Positions 37,299 to 51,038 of a stretch of 64,000 nucleotides of DNA are shown here, one piece after another. The DNA lies in contig NC_090320.1 in the NCBI RefSeq assembly GCF_040869045.1, forward strand, positions 251,596,978 through 251,660,977, read 5' to 3'. The position numbers and the translations under genes were made by a program. The stretch's first letter is position 1. Each line of letters opens with the position of its first letter. Below the pieces are notes generated by a model. That model was not told the DNA's origin, did not search any database, and saw only the letters and a program-made list of their open reading frames with translations. This DNA is from Eurosta solidaginis (taxonomy: Eukaryota; Arthropoda; Insecta; Diptera; Tephritidae).

Positions 37299-37559
37299 CG
37301 TTGTGGCAATTTCCTGAAATCAAGAAGTTTCTACTTTTTGTACAAATATCAACCTTTCTCAATTCAATAGCACAAATTAACTGTGCAAATATATAAAGAA
37401 ATCCATGGAAATTTACTGCTAAAAAAGCCAAGTGTATCAAAATATTTTCATTGTGGCAATTTCCTGAAATCTAGAAGTATCTACTTGTTGTACAAATATA
37501 AACCTTTCTCAATTCAATAGCACAAATTAACTGTGCAAATATATAAAGAAATCCATGAA

Positions 37560-38810
37560 AATTTACTCTTAAAAAAAACCAAGTGTATCAAAATATTTTC
37601 GTTGTGTCCATTTCCTGAAATCTAGAAGTTTCTACTTATTGTACAAATATCAGCCTTCCTCAATTCAATAGCACAAATTAACTGGGCAATTATATAAACA
37701 AATCACATGGAAATTTACTGTTAAAAAAGCTAAGTGTATCAAAATATTTTCATTGTGGCAATTTACTGAAATCGAGAAGTATCTACTTGTTGTACAAATA
37801 TAAACCTTTCTCAATTCAATAGCACAAATTAACTGTGCAAATATATAAAGAAATCCATGAAAATTTACTCTTAAAAAAAACCAAGTGTATCAAAATATTT
37901 TCGTTGTGTCCATTTCCTGAAATCTAGAAGTTTCTACTTATTGTACAAATATCAGCCTTCCTCAATTCAATAGCACAAATGAACTGGGCAATTATATAAA
38001 CAAATCACATGGAAATTTACTGTTAAAAAAGCCAAGTGTGTCAAAATATTTTCGTTGTGCCAATTTCCTGAAATCAAGAAGTTTCTACTTGTTGTACAAA
38101 TATAAACCTTTCTCAATTCAATAGCACAAATTAACTGTGCAAATATATAGAGAAATCCATGGAAATTTACTCTTAAAAAAACCAAGTATATCAAAATATT
38201 TTCGTTGTGTCCATTTCCTGAAATCTAGAAGTTTCTACTTATTGTACAAATATCAGCCTTCCTCAATTCAATAGCACAAATTAACTGGGCAATTATATAA
38301 ACAAATCACATGGAAATTTACTGTTAAAAAAGCCAGGCGTATCAAAATATTTTCGTTGTGGCAATTTCCTGAAATCAAGAAGTTTCTACTTGTTGTAAAA
38401 AATATAAACCTTTCTCAATTCAATGGCACAAATTAACTGTGCAAATATATAAAGAAATCCATGGAAATTTACTCTTAAAAAAACCAAGTATATCAAAATA
38501 TTTTCGTTGTGTCCATTTCCTGAAATCTAGAAGTTTCTACTTATTGTACAAATATCAGCCTTCCTCAATTCAATAGCACAAATTAACTGGGCAATTATAT
38601 AAACAAATCACATGGAAATTTACTGTTAAAAAAGCTAAGTGTATCAAAATATTTTCATTGTGGCAATTTACTGAAATCGAGAAGTATCTACTTGTTGTAC
38701 AAATATAAACCTTTCTCAATTCAATAGCACAAATTAACTGTGCAAATATATAAAGAAATCCATGAAAATTTACTCTTAAAAAAAACCAAGTGTATCAAAA
38801 TATTTTCGTT
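37560..38810. repeat. Dimeric ~302-bp higher-order repeat
   Basis: The AACCAAGT variant recurs at 37579, 37881, 38182, 38484 and 38786, with spacings of 302, 301, 302 and 302 bp. It alternates with a monomer carrying the CTGGGCAATTATAT variant. This is a two-monomer higher-order unit. Confidence 0.85.
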
Positions 38811-41800
38811 GTGTACATTTCCTGAAATCTAGAAGTTTCTACTTATTGTACAAATATCAGCCTTCCTCAATTCAATAGCACAAATTAACTGGGCAATTAT
38901 ATAAACAAATCACATGGAAATTTACTGTTAAAAAAGCCAAGTGTGTCAAAATATTTTCGTTGTGCCAATTTCCTGTAATCAAGAAGTTTCTACTTGTTGT
39001 ACAAATATCAACCTTTCTCAATTCAATAGCACAAATTAACTGTGCAAATATATAAAGAATTCCATGGAAATTTACTGTTGAAAAGGCCAAGTGTGTCAAA
39101 ATATTTTCTTGTGCCAATTTCCTGAAATCGAGAAGTTTCTACTTGTTGTATAAATATCAACCTTTCTCAATTCAATAGCACAAATTAACTGTGCAAATAT
39201 ATAAAGAATTCCATGGAAATTTACTGTTGAAACGGCCAAGGGTGTTAAAATATTTTCTTGAGCCAATTTCCTGAAATCGAGAAGTTTCTACTTGTTGTAT
39301 AAATATCAATCTTTCTCAATTCAATAGCAAAAATTAACTGTGCAAATGTATAAAAAATTCCATGGAAATTTACTGTTGAAAAGGCCAAGTGTGTCAAAAT
39401 ATTTTCTTGTGCCAATTTTCTGAAATCGAGAAGTTTCAACTTGTTGTACAAATATCAACCTTTCTCAATTCAATAGCACAAATTAACTGTGCAAATATAT
39501 ATAAAATCCATGGAAATTTACTGTTAAAAAAGCCAAGTGTATCAAAATATTTTCGTTGTGGCAATTTCCTGAAATCGAGAAGTTTCTATTTGTTGTACAA
39601 ATAACAACCTTTCTCAATTCAATAGCACAAATTAACTGTGAAAATATATAAAGAAATCCATGGAAATTTACTGTTGAAAAAGCCAAATGTATCAAAATAT
39701 TTTCGTTGTGCCAATTTCCCGAAATCGAGAAGTATCTACTTCTTGTACAAATATAAACCTTTCTCAATTCAATAGCACAAATTAACTGTGCAAATATATA
39801 AAGATATCCATGTAAATTTACTGTTGAAAAGCCAAGTGTATTAAAATATTTTCGTTGCGCCCATTTCCTGAAATCGAGAAGTTTCTACTTATTGTACAAA
39901 TATAAACCTTTCTCAATTCAATAGCACAAATTAACTGTGCAAATATATAAAGATATCCATGGAAATTTACTGTTAAAAAAGCCAAGTGTATCAAAATATT
40001 TTCGTTGTGTCCATTTCCTGAAATCTAGAAGTTTCTACTTATTGTACAAATATCAGCCTTCCTCAATTCAATATCACAAATTAACTGGGCAATTATATAA
40101 ACAAATCACATGGAAATTTACTGTTGAAAAAGACAAGTGTATCAAAATATTTTCGTTGTGCCAATTTCCCGAAATCGAGAAGTATCTACTTCTTGTACAA
40201 ATGTAAACCTTTCTCAATTCAATAGCACAAATTAACTGTGCAAATATATAAAGATATCCATGTAAATTTACTGTTAAAAAGCCAAGTGTATCAAAATATT
40301 TTCGTTGTGGCAATTTTCTGAAATCGAGAAGTTTCTACTTGTTGTACAAATATCAACCTTTCTCAATTCAATAGCACAAATTAACTGTGCAAATATATAT
40401 AAAATCCATGGAAATTTACTGTTAAAAAAGCCAAGTGTATCAAAATATTTTCGTTGTGGCAATTTCCTGAAATCGAGAAGTTTCTATTTGTTGTACAAAT
40501 AACAACCTTTCTCAATTCAATAGCACAAATTAACTGTGAAAATATATAAAGAAATTCCATGGAAATTTACTGTTGAAAAAGCCAAGTGTATCAAAATATT
40601 TTCGTTGTGCCAATTTCCCGAAATCGAGAAGTATCTACTTCTTGTACAAATATAAACCTTTCTCAATTCAATAGCACAAATTAACTGTGCAAATATATAA
40701 AGATATCCATGTAAATTTACTGTTAAAAAGCCAAGTGTATTAAAATATTTTCGTTGTGCCCATTTCCTGAAATCGAGAAGTTTCTACTTATTGTACAAAT
40801 ATCAGCCTTCCTCAATTCAATATCACAAATTAACTGGGCAATTATATAAACAAATCACATGGAAATTTACTGTTGAAAAAGCCAAGTGTATCAAAATATT
40901 TTCGTTGTGCCAATTTCCCGAAATCGAGAAGTATCTACTTCTTGTACAAATATAAACCTTTCTCAATTCAATAGCACAAATTAACTGTGCAAATATATAA
41001 AGATATCCATGTAAATTTACTGTTGAAAAGCCAAGTGCATCAAAATATTTTCGTTGTGCCCATTTCCTGAAATCGAGAAGTTTCTACTAGTTGTAAAAAT
41101 ATCAACCCTTCTCAATTCAATAGCACAAATCAACTGCGCAAATATATAAAGAATTCCATGGATATTTACTGTTGGAAAAGCCACGTGCATCAAAATATTT
41201 TCGTTGTGCCAATTTCCTGAAATCTAGAAGTTTCTACTTATTGTACAAATATCAGCCTTCCTCAATTCAATAGCGCAAATTAACTGTGCAAATATATAAG
41301 GAAATCCATGGAAATTTACTGTTAAAAAAGCCAAGTGTATCAAAATATTTTCGTTGTGCCAATTTTCTGAAATCGAGAAGTATCTACTTATTGTACAAAT
41401 ATCAATCTTTCTCAATTCAATAGCACAAATCAACTGAACAAATATATAATGAAATCCATGGAAATTTACTGTTAAAAAGCCAAGTGTATCAAAATATTTT
41501 CGTTGTGCCAATTTCCTGAAATCGAGAAGTATCTACATGTTGTACAAATAACAACCTTTCTCAATTCAATAGCACAAATTAACTGTGAAAATATATAAGT
41601 AAATCCATGAAAATTTACTGTTAAAAAAGCCAAGTGTATCAAAATATTTTCGTTGTGCCAATTTCCTGAAATCGAGAAGTATCTACATGTTGTACAAATA
41701 ACAACCTTTCTCAATTCAATAGCACAAATTAACTGTGAAAATATATAAGTAAATCCATGAAAATTTACTGTTAAAAAAGCCAAGTGTATCAAAATATTTT

Positions 41801-44800
41801 CGTTGTGCCAATTTCCTGAAATCGAGAAGTATCTACATGTTGTACAAATAACAACCTTTCTCAATTCAATAGCACAAATTAACTGTGAAAATATATAAGT
41901 AAATCCATGGAAATTTACTGTTAAAAAAGCCAAGTGTATCAAATTATTTTCATTGTGCCAATTTCCTGAAATCGAGAAGTATCTACATGTTGTACAAATA
42001 ACAACATTTCTCAATTCAATAGCACAAATTAATTGTGAAAATATATAAGTAAATCCATGAAAATTTACTGTTAAAAAAGCCAAGTGTATCAAAATATTTT
42101 CGTTGTGCCAATTTCCTGAAATCGAGAAGTATCTACATGTTGTACAAATAACAACCTTTCTCAATTCAATAGCACAAATTAACTGTGAAAATATATAAGT
42201 AAATCCATGGAAATTTACTGTTAAAAAAGCCAAGTGTATCAAAATATTTTCATTGTGCCAATTTCCTGAAATCGAGAAGTATCTACTTGTTGTACAAATA
42301 TTAACCTTTCTCAATTCAATAGCACAAATCAACTGAACAAATATATAATGAAATCCATGGAAATTTACTGTTAAAAAGCCAAGTGTATCAAAATATTTTC
42401 GTTGTGCCAATTTCCTGAAATCGAGAAGTATCTACATGTTGTACAAATAACAACCTTTCTCAATTCAATAGCACAAATTAACTGTGAAAATATATAAGTA
42501 AATCCATGGAAATTTACTGTTAAAAAAGCCAAGTGTATCAAAATATTTTCATTGTGCCAATTTCCTGAAATCGAGAAGTATCTACTTGTTGTACAAATAT
42601 TAACCTTTCTCAATTCAATAGCACAAATTAACTGTGCAAATATATAAGGAAATCCATGGAAATTTACTGTTAAAAAAGCCAAGTGTATCAAAATATTTTC
42701 GTTGTGCCAATTTCCTGAAATCGAGAAATATCTACATGTTGTACAAATAACAACTTTTCTCAATTCAATAGCACAAATTAACTGTGAAAATATATAAGTA
42801 AATCCATGGAAATTTACTGTTAAAAAAGCCAAGTGTATCAAAATATTTTCATTGTGCCAATTTCCTGAAATCGAGAAGTATCTACTTGTTGTACAAATAT
42901 TAACCTTTCTCAATTCAATAGCACAAATCAACTGAACAAATATATAATGAAATCCATGGAAATTTACTGTTAAAAAGCCAAGTGTATCAAAATATTTTCG
43001 TTGTGCCAATTTCCTGAAATCGAGAAGTATCTACATGTTGTACAAATTACAACCTTTCTCAATTCAATAGCACAAATTAACTGTGAAAATATATAAGTAA
43101 ATCCATGGAAATTTACTGTTAAAAAAGCCAAGTGTTTCAAAATATTTTCATTGTGCCAATTTCCTGAAATCGAGAAGTATCTACATGTTGTACAAATAAC
43201 AACCTTTCTCAATTCAATAGCACAAATTAACTTTGAAAATATATAAGTAAATCCATGAAAATTTACTGTTAAAAAAGCCAAGTGTATCAAAATATTTTCA
43301 TTGTGCCAATTTCCTGAAATCGAGAAGTATCTACTTGTTGTACAAATATCAACCTTTCTCAATTCAATAGCACAAATTAACTGTGCAAATATATAAAGAA
43401 ATCCATGGAAATTTACTGTTAAAAAAGCCAAGTGTATTAAAATATTTTCGTTGTGCCCATTTCCTGAAATCTAGAAGTTTCTACTTATTGTACAAATATC
43501 AGCCTTCCTCAATTCAATAGCACAAATTAACTGTGCAAATATATAAGGAAATCCATGGAAATTTACTGTTGAAAAAGCCAAGTGTATCAAAATATTTTCG
43601 TTGTGCCCATTTCCTGAAATCTAGAAGTTTCTACTTATTGTGCAAATATCAGCCTTCCTCAATTCAATAGCACAAATTAACTGTGCAAATATATAAGGAA
43701 ATCCATGGAAATTTACTGTTAAAAAAGCCAAGTGTATCAAAATATTTTCGTTGTGCCAATTTTCTGAAATCGAGAAGTATCTACTTGTTGTACAAATATT
43801 AACCTTTCTCAATTCAATAGCACAAATTCACTGTGCAAATATATAAGGAAATCCATGGAAATTTACTGTTGAAAAAGCCAAGTGTATCAAAATATTTTCG
43901 TTGTGCCCATTTCCTGAAATCTAGAAGTTTCTACTTATTGTACAAATATCAGCCTTCCTAAATTCAATAGCACAAATTAAATGGGCAATTATATAAACAA
44001 ATCACATGGAAATTTACTGCTGAAAAAGCCAAGTGTATCAAAATATTTTCGTTGTGCCAATTTTCTGAAATTGAGAAGTATCTACTTGTTGTACAAATAT
44101 CAACTTTTCTCAATTCAATAGCACAAATTAACTGTGCAAAAATATAAGGAAATCCATGGAAATTTACTGTTAAAAAAGCCAAGTGTATCAAAATATTTTC
44201 GTTGTGCCAATTTCCTGAAATCGAGGAGTATCTGCTTGTTGTACGAATATCAACCTTTCTCAATTCAATAGCACAAATTGACTGTGCAAATATATAAAGG
44301 AATCCATGGAAATTTACTGTTTAAAAAGCCAAGTGTATTAAAATATTTTCGTTGTGCCCATTTCCTGAAATCTAGAAGTTTCTACTTATTGTACAAATAT
44401 CAGCCTTCCTCAATTCAATAGCATAAATTAACTGTGCAAATATATAAGGAAATCCATGGAAATTTACTGTTAAAAAAGCCAAGTGTATCAAAATATTTTC
44501 GTTGTGTTAATTTTCTGAAATCGAGAAGTATCTACTTGTTGTACGAATATCAACCTTTCTCAATTCAATAGCACAAATTAACTCTGCAAATATATAAAGA
44601 ATTCCATGGAAATTTACTGTTGAAAAAGCCAAGTATATCAAAATATTTTCGTTGTGCCCATTTCCTGAAATCTAGAAGTTTCTACTTGTTATACAAATAT
44701 CAAACTTACTCAATTCAATAGCACAAATCAACTGTGCAAATATGTAAAAATTCCATGGAAATTTACTGTTGAAAAAGCCAAGTGTATCAAAATATTTTCG

Positions 44801-45830
44801 TGGTGCCCATTTCCTGAAATCTAGAAGTTTCTACTTGTTGTACATATATCAACCTTTCTCAATTCAATAGCACAAATTAACTGTGCAAATATATAAAGAA
44901 TTCCATGGAAATTTACTGTTGAAAAAGCCAAGTGTATCAAAATATTCTCATTGTGCCCATTTACTGAAATCTAGAAGTTTCTACTTGTTGTACATATATC
45001 AATCTTTCTCAATCCAATAGCACAAATTAACTGTGCAAATATATAAAGAATTCCATGGAAATTTACTGTTGAAAAAGCCAAGTGTTTCAAAATATTTTCG
45101 TTGTGCCCATTTCCTGAAATCTAGAAGTTTCTACTGTTGTGAATATATCAACCTTTCTCAATTCAATAGCACAAATTAACTGTGCAAATATATAAAGAAT
45201 TCCATGGAAATTTACTGTTGAAAAAGCCAAGTGTATCAAAATATTTTCATTGTGCCCATTTACTGAAATCTAGAAGTTTCTACTTGTTATACATATATCA
45301 ACCTTTCTCAATTCAATAGCACAAATTAACTGTGCAAATATATAAAGAGTTCCATGGAAATTTACTGTTGAAAAAGCCAAGTGTATCAAAATATTTTCAT
45401 TGTGCCCATTTCCTGAAATCTAGAAGTTTCTACTTGTTGTACATATGTCAACCTTTCTCAATTCAATAGCACAAATTAACTGTGCAAATATATAAAGAAT
45501 TCCATGGAAATTTACTGTTGAAAAAGCCAAATGTATCAAAATATTTTCATTGTGCCCATTTACTGAAATCTAGAAGTTTCTACTTGTTGTACATATATCA
45601 ACCTTTCTCAATTCAATAGCACAAATTAACTGTGCAAATATATAATAATTCCATGGAAATTTACTGTTGAAAAGGCCAAGTGTATCAAAATATTTTCATT
45701 GTGCCAATTTCCTGAAATCTAGATGTTTATACTTGTTGTACATATATCAAACTTTCTCAATTCTATAGCACAAATTAACTCTGCAAATATATAAAGAATT
45801 CCATGGAAATTTACTGTTGAAAAAGCCAAG

Positions 45831-46328
45831 TGTTTAGGCAGGATGCCTAACTTTTTCCGCATCTGTCTGCGAACCCCCCAATGCAACCCTGCGAATCGAT
45901 ACTCGAATTAATTTGTAACCACCCACACCATCACCGCCACATGCATATGCATGCATGTACATGTACGTGTATGTGTGTTTTTTGTCAGCACTCATGCATA
46001 TGCATGTCGGGGTTGATGTGTGGGTGCCTTTCCCCTCCAAAACGGAGGATTTTGCGGGTCAACGGTTGTAGCTTGCTATACAACCGGCCTCTCTTGGATT
46101 CTAACAGCCAACCTGTTCACATCTGCCGCCAGCGATCTCTGCCGTAATTGTTTGCGTTTATTCAGGTAATATTGTAACCTTTGCTATTTTCACATTTACC
46201 CAATAAATCATATCTATTATAAAGAGAAATCTCGTATTCTCTTATTTTATTCCAACCCGCTTATTCCCACTGAGATCGACCCCGGTGCGCCCACCTACCT
46301 TCAGGAGCAACCGCACCCCGGCCGAACA
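45831..46328 (+). mobile_element. 5' LTR of the BEL-like element (498 bp)
   Basis: Starts TGTTTAGGCAGGATGCC and ends CCGGCCGAACA. It contains an alternating purine-pyrimidine stretch (ATGCATATGCATGCATGTAC) and an AATAAA signal at 46202. By eye it differs from the 3' LTR by about six substitutions, and the 3' LTR has one extra 7-bp ACTCGAT-type duplication. Confidence 0.95.
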
Positions 46329-47185
46329 TTTGGTTCTTCTCCCCGAAAAAGGAACCACAGCGATATAAATTACAGTCCACAACATAAGACCATAGCCGAC
46401 CGCACAAATTTCAAATTCCTCACAAAAAATTCATCCGAAAAAGAAGTTTGCCCACCAACGAAAAGTCTATGATATCATACCAGAGTGAAAAAACACTGAG
46501 AGATTAAGCCATCTTGCCACTCAGCACCAGTACACGATTCGCCACAAAAAGCCAGAGTAAGTGAAATATTTCTTGCCACATTTTTTTTTGGTTAAAATAA
46601 TAAATAAAATGCGAAAAATCAATTTAAGTTGCCATACGTGATTGTGAATAACCGCGAAAAGTGTGAAAAATTTATTAGTGTCGAAAACCAAAATTAAGTG
46701 CAAACGCGGCACATTAACGTTGTCTTAAATTCCTTGTGACTATCTGGTCTGTCCCCCCACCAGCGGTAAGGCTCTCCGGACACAGCACAAGGAAGAGGTG
46801 CACATAACCTCACATATTAAAATCTAACGCCACACGGCTGTGGCAGTTTTCATTTTCTTTTCAAGCACTTTAATTTTCACTTGTTCAATCGACACAGTTT
46901 TTACAACAGTTTTCACTGAGTTTTTACACTTTTCGTCGAGTTTTTATATCAACGCGCGCACTTATTTTTATAATAAAACTGACGATTGAAGTGGCGAGTG
47001 GCCCCCTTTACTTAGCACACCTGCTCCTTGTTTTAAGGCACAAATAATTTGCAAAGTCAGAGAAAAATAAACAAATTAAGAGTAATAAATCAATTTTGCG
47101 TAATTTTAATAGTTGTTGGTTGGGTGATTCGCTCAGGTTTTCAAGTTTTATATCCCTTGGTTAATTCGCTCTCCACTTTTCAACC
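46329..47185 (+). promoter_or_regulatory. Leader with putative primer-binding site
   Basis: Two bases after the LTR the sequence TGGTTCTTCTCCCCG (from 46331) has the TGG start expected of a primer-binding site. It lies in a small stem (GGTTC...GAACC). I could not match the tRNA with certainty. The rest is an 850-bp untranslated leader with no long open frame. Confidence 0.6.
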
Positions 47186-49126
47186 ATGAACATGGACTCC
47201 TACATTAGATTGGCCGATCGAATAATAGAATTCGAGGCCGATTTTAATGATATCAATGCGGCTCTGCACACTGTATACACTCTTGCAATACAGCAAAAAG
47301 AGTTGCAAGCTAAGTGGGAAAAAGCAGAGAACGCCCTAGAGGAGTTGCTTGGCTCTGACACGCTCGACGCAAAGAAAATTGCAGCGGTCAAGATCAAGCA
47401 TAAAGCGGCATATGCCGTATTCTTGCGATGCATGTCGAACATGGCTGAACTTCAAGCCAAATTGAAGGAAGAAAAAGATAGGGCAGTCAAACCTGAGGGA
47501 GAACGCGCGCGCGAACACAGTATCCGCCTGCCAGCTTGTGATACTGAGGTGTTCAAGGGCGACTACCTATCTTGGCCAACGTTTCGTGACCTGTTCACGG
47601 CCATATACAAAAACAACAGTCGCCTAAGCCCGGTAGAAAAGTTGTTCCACCTCAATCAGAAAACTCAAGGTGAGGCAAAGGACATCGTCAAGAAATGTCT
47701 CTTGACAAATGAAGGCTTCGAAACAGCCTGGAAAAACCTATGTGAGAGATACGAGAATAAGCGGATTCTCGTAAACTCACAACTTCAAATTTTGTTTAAT
47801 CTAAAAAAGATAGATAGCGAGTGCGGCAGCTCTATCAAAACCTTACAGCGCTACATAAATAATTGCTTGGCATCTTTAAAAACACATCAGATCGATGTTT
47901 CAAATTGGGATGCGATTATTACCTATTTATGTTCGACAAAATTACCTGAAAATACGTTGGCTCTATGGGAGCAGAGCATTGACCACAAGACGGACATATC
48001 CAAGTGGGAGGATATGGACAAATTCTTGTCAAATCGTTTCCAGACACTTGAAACCGTGTCTGGTTTTACAGGGAATGCCACTTCTAAAGTGCAAAAGTTA
48101 AACACGTCGCGCCAGTCGACGGAAAACCCTACAAAAAGACTTGGTGCTTTTCAAACCAAAGTAACCAAGCAAACAACAAAATCAATATGTAAAATGTGCA
48201 AATCTACGGAGCACAGACTACGCAACTGTTCACGTTTTTGCGATTTAAACCCGGTAGAAAGGATTAAATTCGTCAAATCCACAAATGGCTGCCTGAATTG
48301 TTTATCCCCCGGACACACAGTGACGAGGTGCACCAGTTCGTACAACTGTTCCAAATGCCACTCTCGTCACCACACGCTCCTGCATGCGGACACACTTCAG
48401 CAACCGGCGGTGCGAAATCCCTTCAAAGATGCGGATAATGCCCTATCAACTTCGGCACAGGCAAGGAAAAGACAGGAATCGGGACAACCACCTTCCTCTG
48501 CGAATCAGAATGTCAAATCCTGCCATGCCAATTCCAGCACAGGCGTGCTATTAGGAACTGCTCGCGTACACATTCACCATAATGGTACCGACTTCTCCGC
48601 GCGGGCATTAATTGATTCTGGGTCTGAATGTTCCTTTATAACTGAAAGACTGAAACGCAGAATCAATTTGCCAGCGAGGAAAATGCATGCCCATGTTTCA
48701 GGCATCACAAATGCGGTGTCAGCTCAGGTGAAAGAAGCATCCAACATCGAATTACGTTCACCAGTGGATCCCTGCTTCAGCCTGACTACACCCGTACTAG
48801 TTCTAGCGAAACTCACTGGGAATCTTCCATCCTGCCATATCAACGCAATGACAATGCAGGCATTCCCAGACTTGATTTTGGCAGACAAGAGGTTCTACGT
48901 CAACGAAGACGTAGACCTCATACTTGGCGGAGACATATATCCCCACATTATAATGAGCGGTATAAAAAAGAATGTGCTAAGCCCAAGAGACAGTGTTCGG
49001 TTGGATACTAACCGGTCGTATCGAATCACCGAATCCAACGAAGAGCATTATGTCTTTCTACAACGAGGTTGCGTTAGACAACCAACTCAAAGCTTTCTGG
49101 GAGGTAGAAAATGTACCCAAAAATAA
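47186..49126 (+). pseudogene. BEL-like gag and aspartic protease, frameshifted at its 3' end
   Basis: A 646-codon frame from an ATG in good context (AACCATGAAC). The N-terminal region is helical and coiled-coil-like (residues ~10-110), followed by the gag core (YLSWPTFRDLFTAIY and onward). Zinc knuckles come at about residues 335-405 (CKMCKSTEHRLRNC, CLNCLSPGHTVTRC, CSKCHSRHH). The aspartic protease motif LIDSGSECSFI is near residue 475, continuing to LILGGDIYPHII. Gag and Pol are usually one frame in this group. Here the frame is lost near 48,985 by a small deletion between protease and RT, and the last ~40 codons are out of frame. Confidence 0.9.
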
Positions 49127-51038
49127 AATATTAAATGAAGAGGAAAGGTACTGCGAACAATTATTTAAAGAAACAACGAAACGTGAGGAAGATGGAAGAT
49201 ACACCGTATCACTACCATTCAGGCAGGATTACCCTAATAACATTAATTTAGGACCGTCCCTGAAACGAGCATGCTCTCAATTCTTCCGGAATGAGGGGCG
49301 GCTAATAAAAAACCCAGATTTAGGTAAAGAATATGTTCGAGTGTTGTCAGAATATGAAACACTCGGATATATGAGAAAATTGAAAAAGAATATCCAATCC
49401 GACGATTCGGATCATTACTTCCTATCCCACCACGCCGTTGTAAAAGCAGAAAGTACAACCACCAAGGTACGCGTAGTATTTAACGCCTCGAGCCCTACGG
49501 CCAACGGTAATAGCTTAAACGATATTCTCCTCCCAGGCCCAGTTCTACAAGCCGATCTACCCATCCTTATCTTCCGTTGGAGACTATACCGTTTCGTCTT
49601 CAATAGCGACATCGAAAAGATGTATCGACAAATTTGGGTGAACGAAAATCACACCAAATTTCAACGTATTGTGCATCGCACGTCCCCGAATGACCCTATT
49701 AGTCTTTACGAATTAAAGACGGTTACCTTCGGAGTGAATGGCGCTTCATATCTCGCGATAAGAACGCTCCTACAACTGGCAGACGACGTGTCAAATTCAC
49801 ACCCTACAGCGGCTAACATACTACGAGAATACATGTATGTAGATGACGTGTTAGCGGGTGGACATACGATCACATCGACTATTAAAGCCAGAGATGAATT
49901 TCGTCAAGTCCTACACTCAGCGGGCTTTCTACTTCGCAAATGGATATCCAATTCAGAGGACATTCTAAGGGACATCCCCAAAGCAGACCTGATCAATGAA
50001 AACTTCCTGGCATTCGAAGATACCAGTTCAGTTAAAGCGTTAGGCATTCGATGGAATGCCCTCTCCGATTTATTTTATTTTAACGCAGGGACCCTGGAAA
50101 ATGGCGAAAACATCACCAAACCAGCAGTCCTATCCGCTATAGCCAAACTTTTCGACCCTTTAGGCTGGCTTGCGCCAATGGTCATTGTGGCAAAAATACT
50201 CATGCAGAGTATTTGGTTAGAAGGCACCGCTTGGGACGACCCAGTATCGAGCAGTACGCTAGAACGATGGAAAACCTTCACCGACCAATACCATGAAATC
50301 GATAACATCAGGATACCTAGATGGGTCAACTTTTCTCCAGGAACCGACATCGACACCGAGTTGTGGTGGCAGGGACCTTCTTGGCTGCAAGAAGACACGT
50401 CCCAATGGCCAGCACAAGAACGTGACTACATCACCTCCGTAGAGGAAAAGAGGGCGAAGACCTGCGCAACAACAACAGTAAATACTACCGATGTTCTCCA
50501 ACGCTTTTCAGACCTACCTAGGGCTTTACGGGTGCTCTCATACGTTATGAGGTTCTACCGAAGAACTCACCCCAAAACAAAAAAATCATTTCAGGTCAAG
50601 TCACCTTTTATCTCTCTTGATGAGATCAAATCAGTTACCCAACTCTTAATTAAAATCTATCAGACACAACATTATAGTTCTGAATATAATGATCTAAAGG
50701 CCGGAAAACCAATTGCAGGGAAAAGTGCAATACTCTCACTTAATCCCTACCTAGACCAACATGGCATCTTTCGGGTAGGAGGGCGACTCGGGGCGTCAAA
50801 GGACTTAGCTTTTACTGAACGCCACCCAATCCTCCTCCCATACAACTGTCGGTTATCCCGGCTGACAGTCCTAATGTTTCATCAACAAAGTTTGCATGGG
50901 GAGAACCAACTCATGTTACGTCTGATACGCACCCAATACTGGATACCTAACATCAAAGCCATGATTAGGGCAACAGTTAACAATTGCAAAGTTTGCACTA
51001 TACACCGAAAGCGTGCTCTGCTCAGACCCAACTTATGA
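48993..51038 (+). pseudogene. BEL-like reverse transcriptase and integrase N-terminus; RNase H missing
   Basis: Starts in the frame reading FGWILTGRI with no own ATG needed, as a continuation of gag-pol. The RT includes KVRVVFNASSPT, NSDIEKMYRQIWV, FGVNGASYLAIR and the catalytic YVDD at 49836-49847. Downstream, FDPLGWLAP leads to RWVNFSPGTDI, which is joined directly to DTELWWQGPSWL (near 50,350). The roughly 150-200 residues of RNase H that normally lie between are absent, yet the frame is kept. The integrase zinc-binding H-H-C-C region follows (FHQQSLHGEN to NCKVCTIHRKR, about 50876-51010). The frame ends at TGA 51036-51038 through a one-base shift. Confidence 0.88.

Larger units (their letters stand above)
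27136..45830. repeat. 150-bp satellite array, left block (~124 copies)
   Basis: Head-to-tail tandem array with a 150-bp monomer (occasionally 149 or 151 bp from A-run or single-base changes). Each monomer has the fixed order TTCAATAGCACAAATTAACT, ATATATAAAG, CCATGGAAATTTACTGTT, GCCAAGTGTATC, AAAATATTTTCGTTGTG, TTTCCTGAAATC and GAAGTTTCTAC. GCACA...TGTGC forms a small internal stem. Variant classes include one with CTGGGCAATTATATAAAC, one with ACATGTTGTACAAATAAC and one with GAATTCC before ATGG. Because 150 is divisible by three, spurious 50-codon open frames run across many monomers on both strands. It continues at 59442. Confidence 0.98.

Noticed and set aside
28045..44263. Many minus-strand open frames of 75-312 codons with a 50-residue repeat
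   Set aside because: They coincide with the 150-bp satellite period, shift frame wherever a monomer is 149 or 151 bp, and have no domain. Treated as satellite, not genes.
27136..45830. Possible CENP-B box in the monomer (TTCGTTG within ATTTTCGTTGTGCC)
   Set aside because: Only the TTCGTTG part fits. The required downstream A and CGGG positions do not match.
27136..45830. CRISPR-like regular repeat array
   Set aside because: Repeats are contiguous 150-bp monomers without unique spacers, and the DNA is eukaryotic.
45834..46147. 68-88-codon open frames within the 5' LTR, repeated in the 3' LTR
   Set aside because: They are duplicated only because LTRs are duplicated. His/Cys-rich content comes from the ATGCATG tract.
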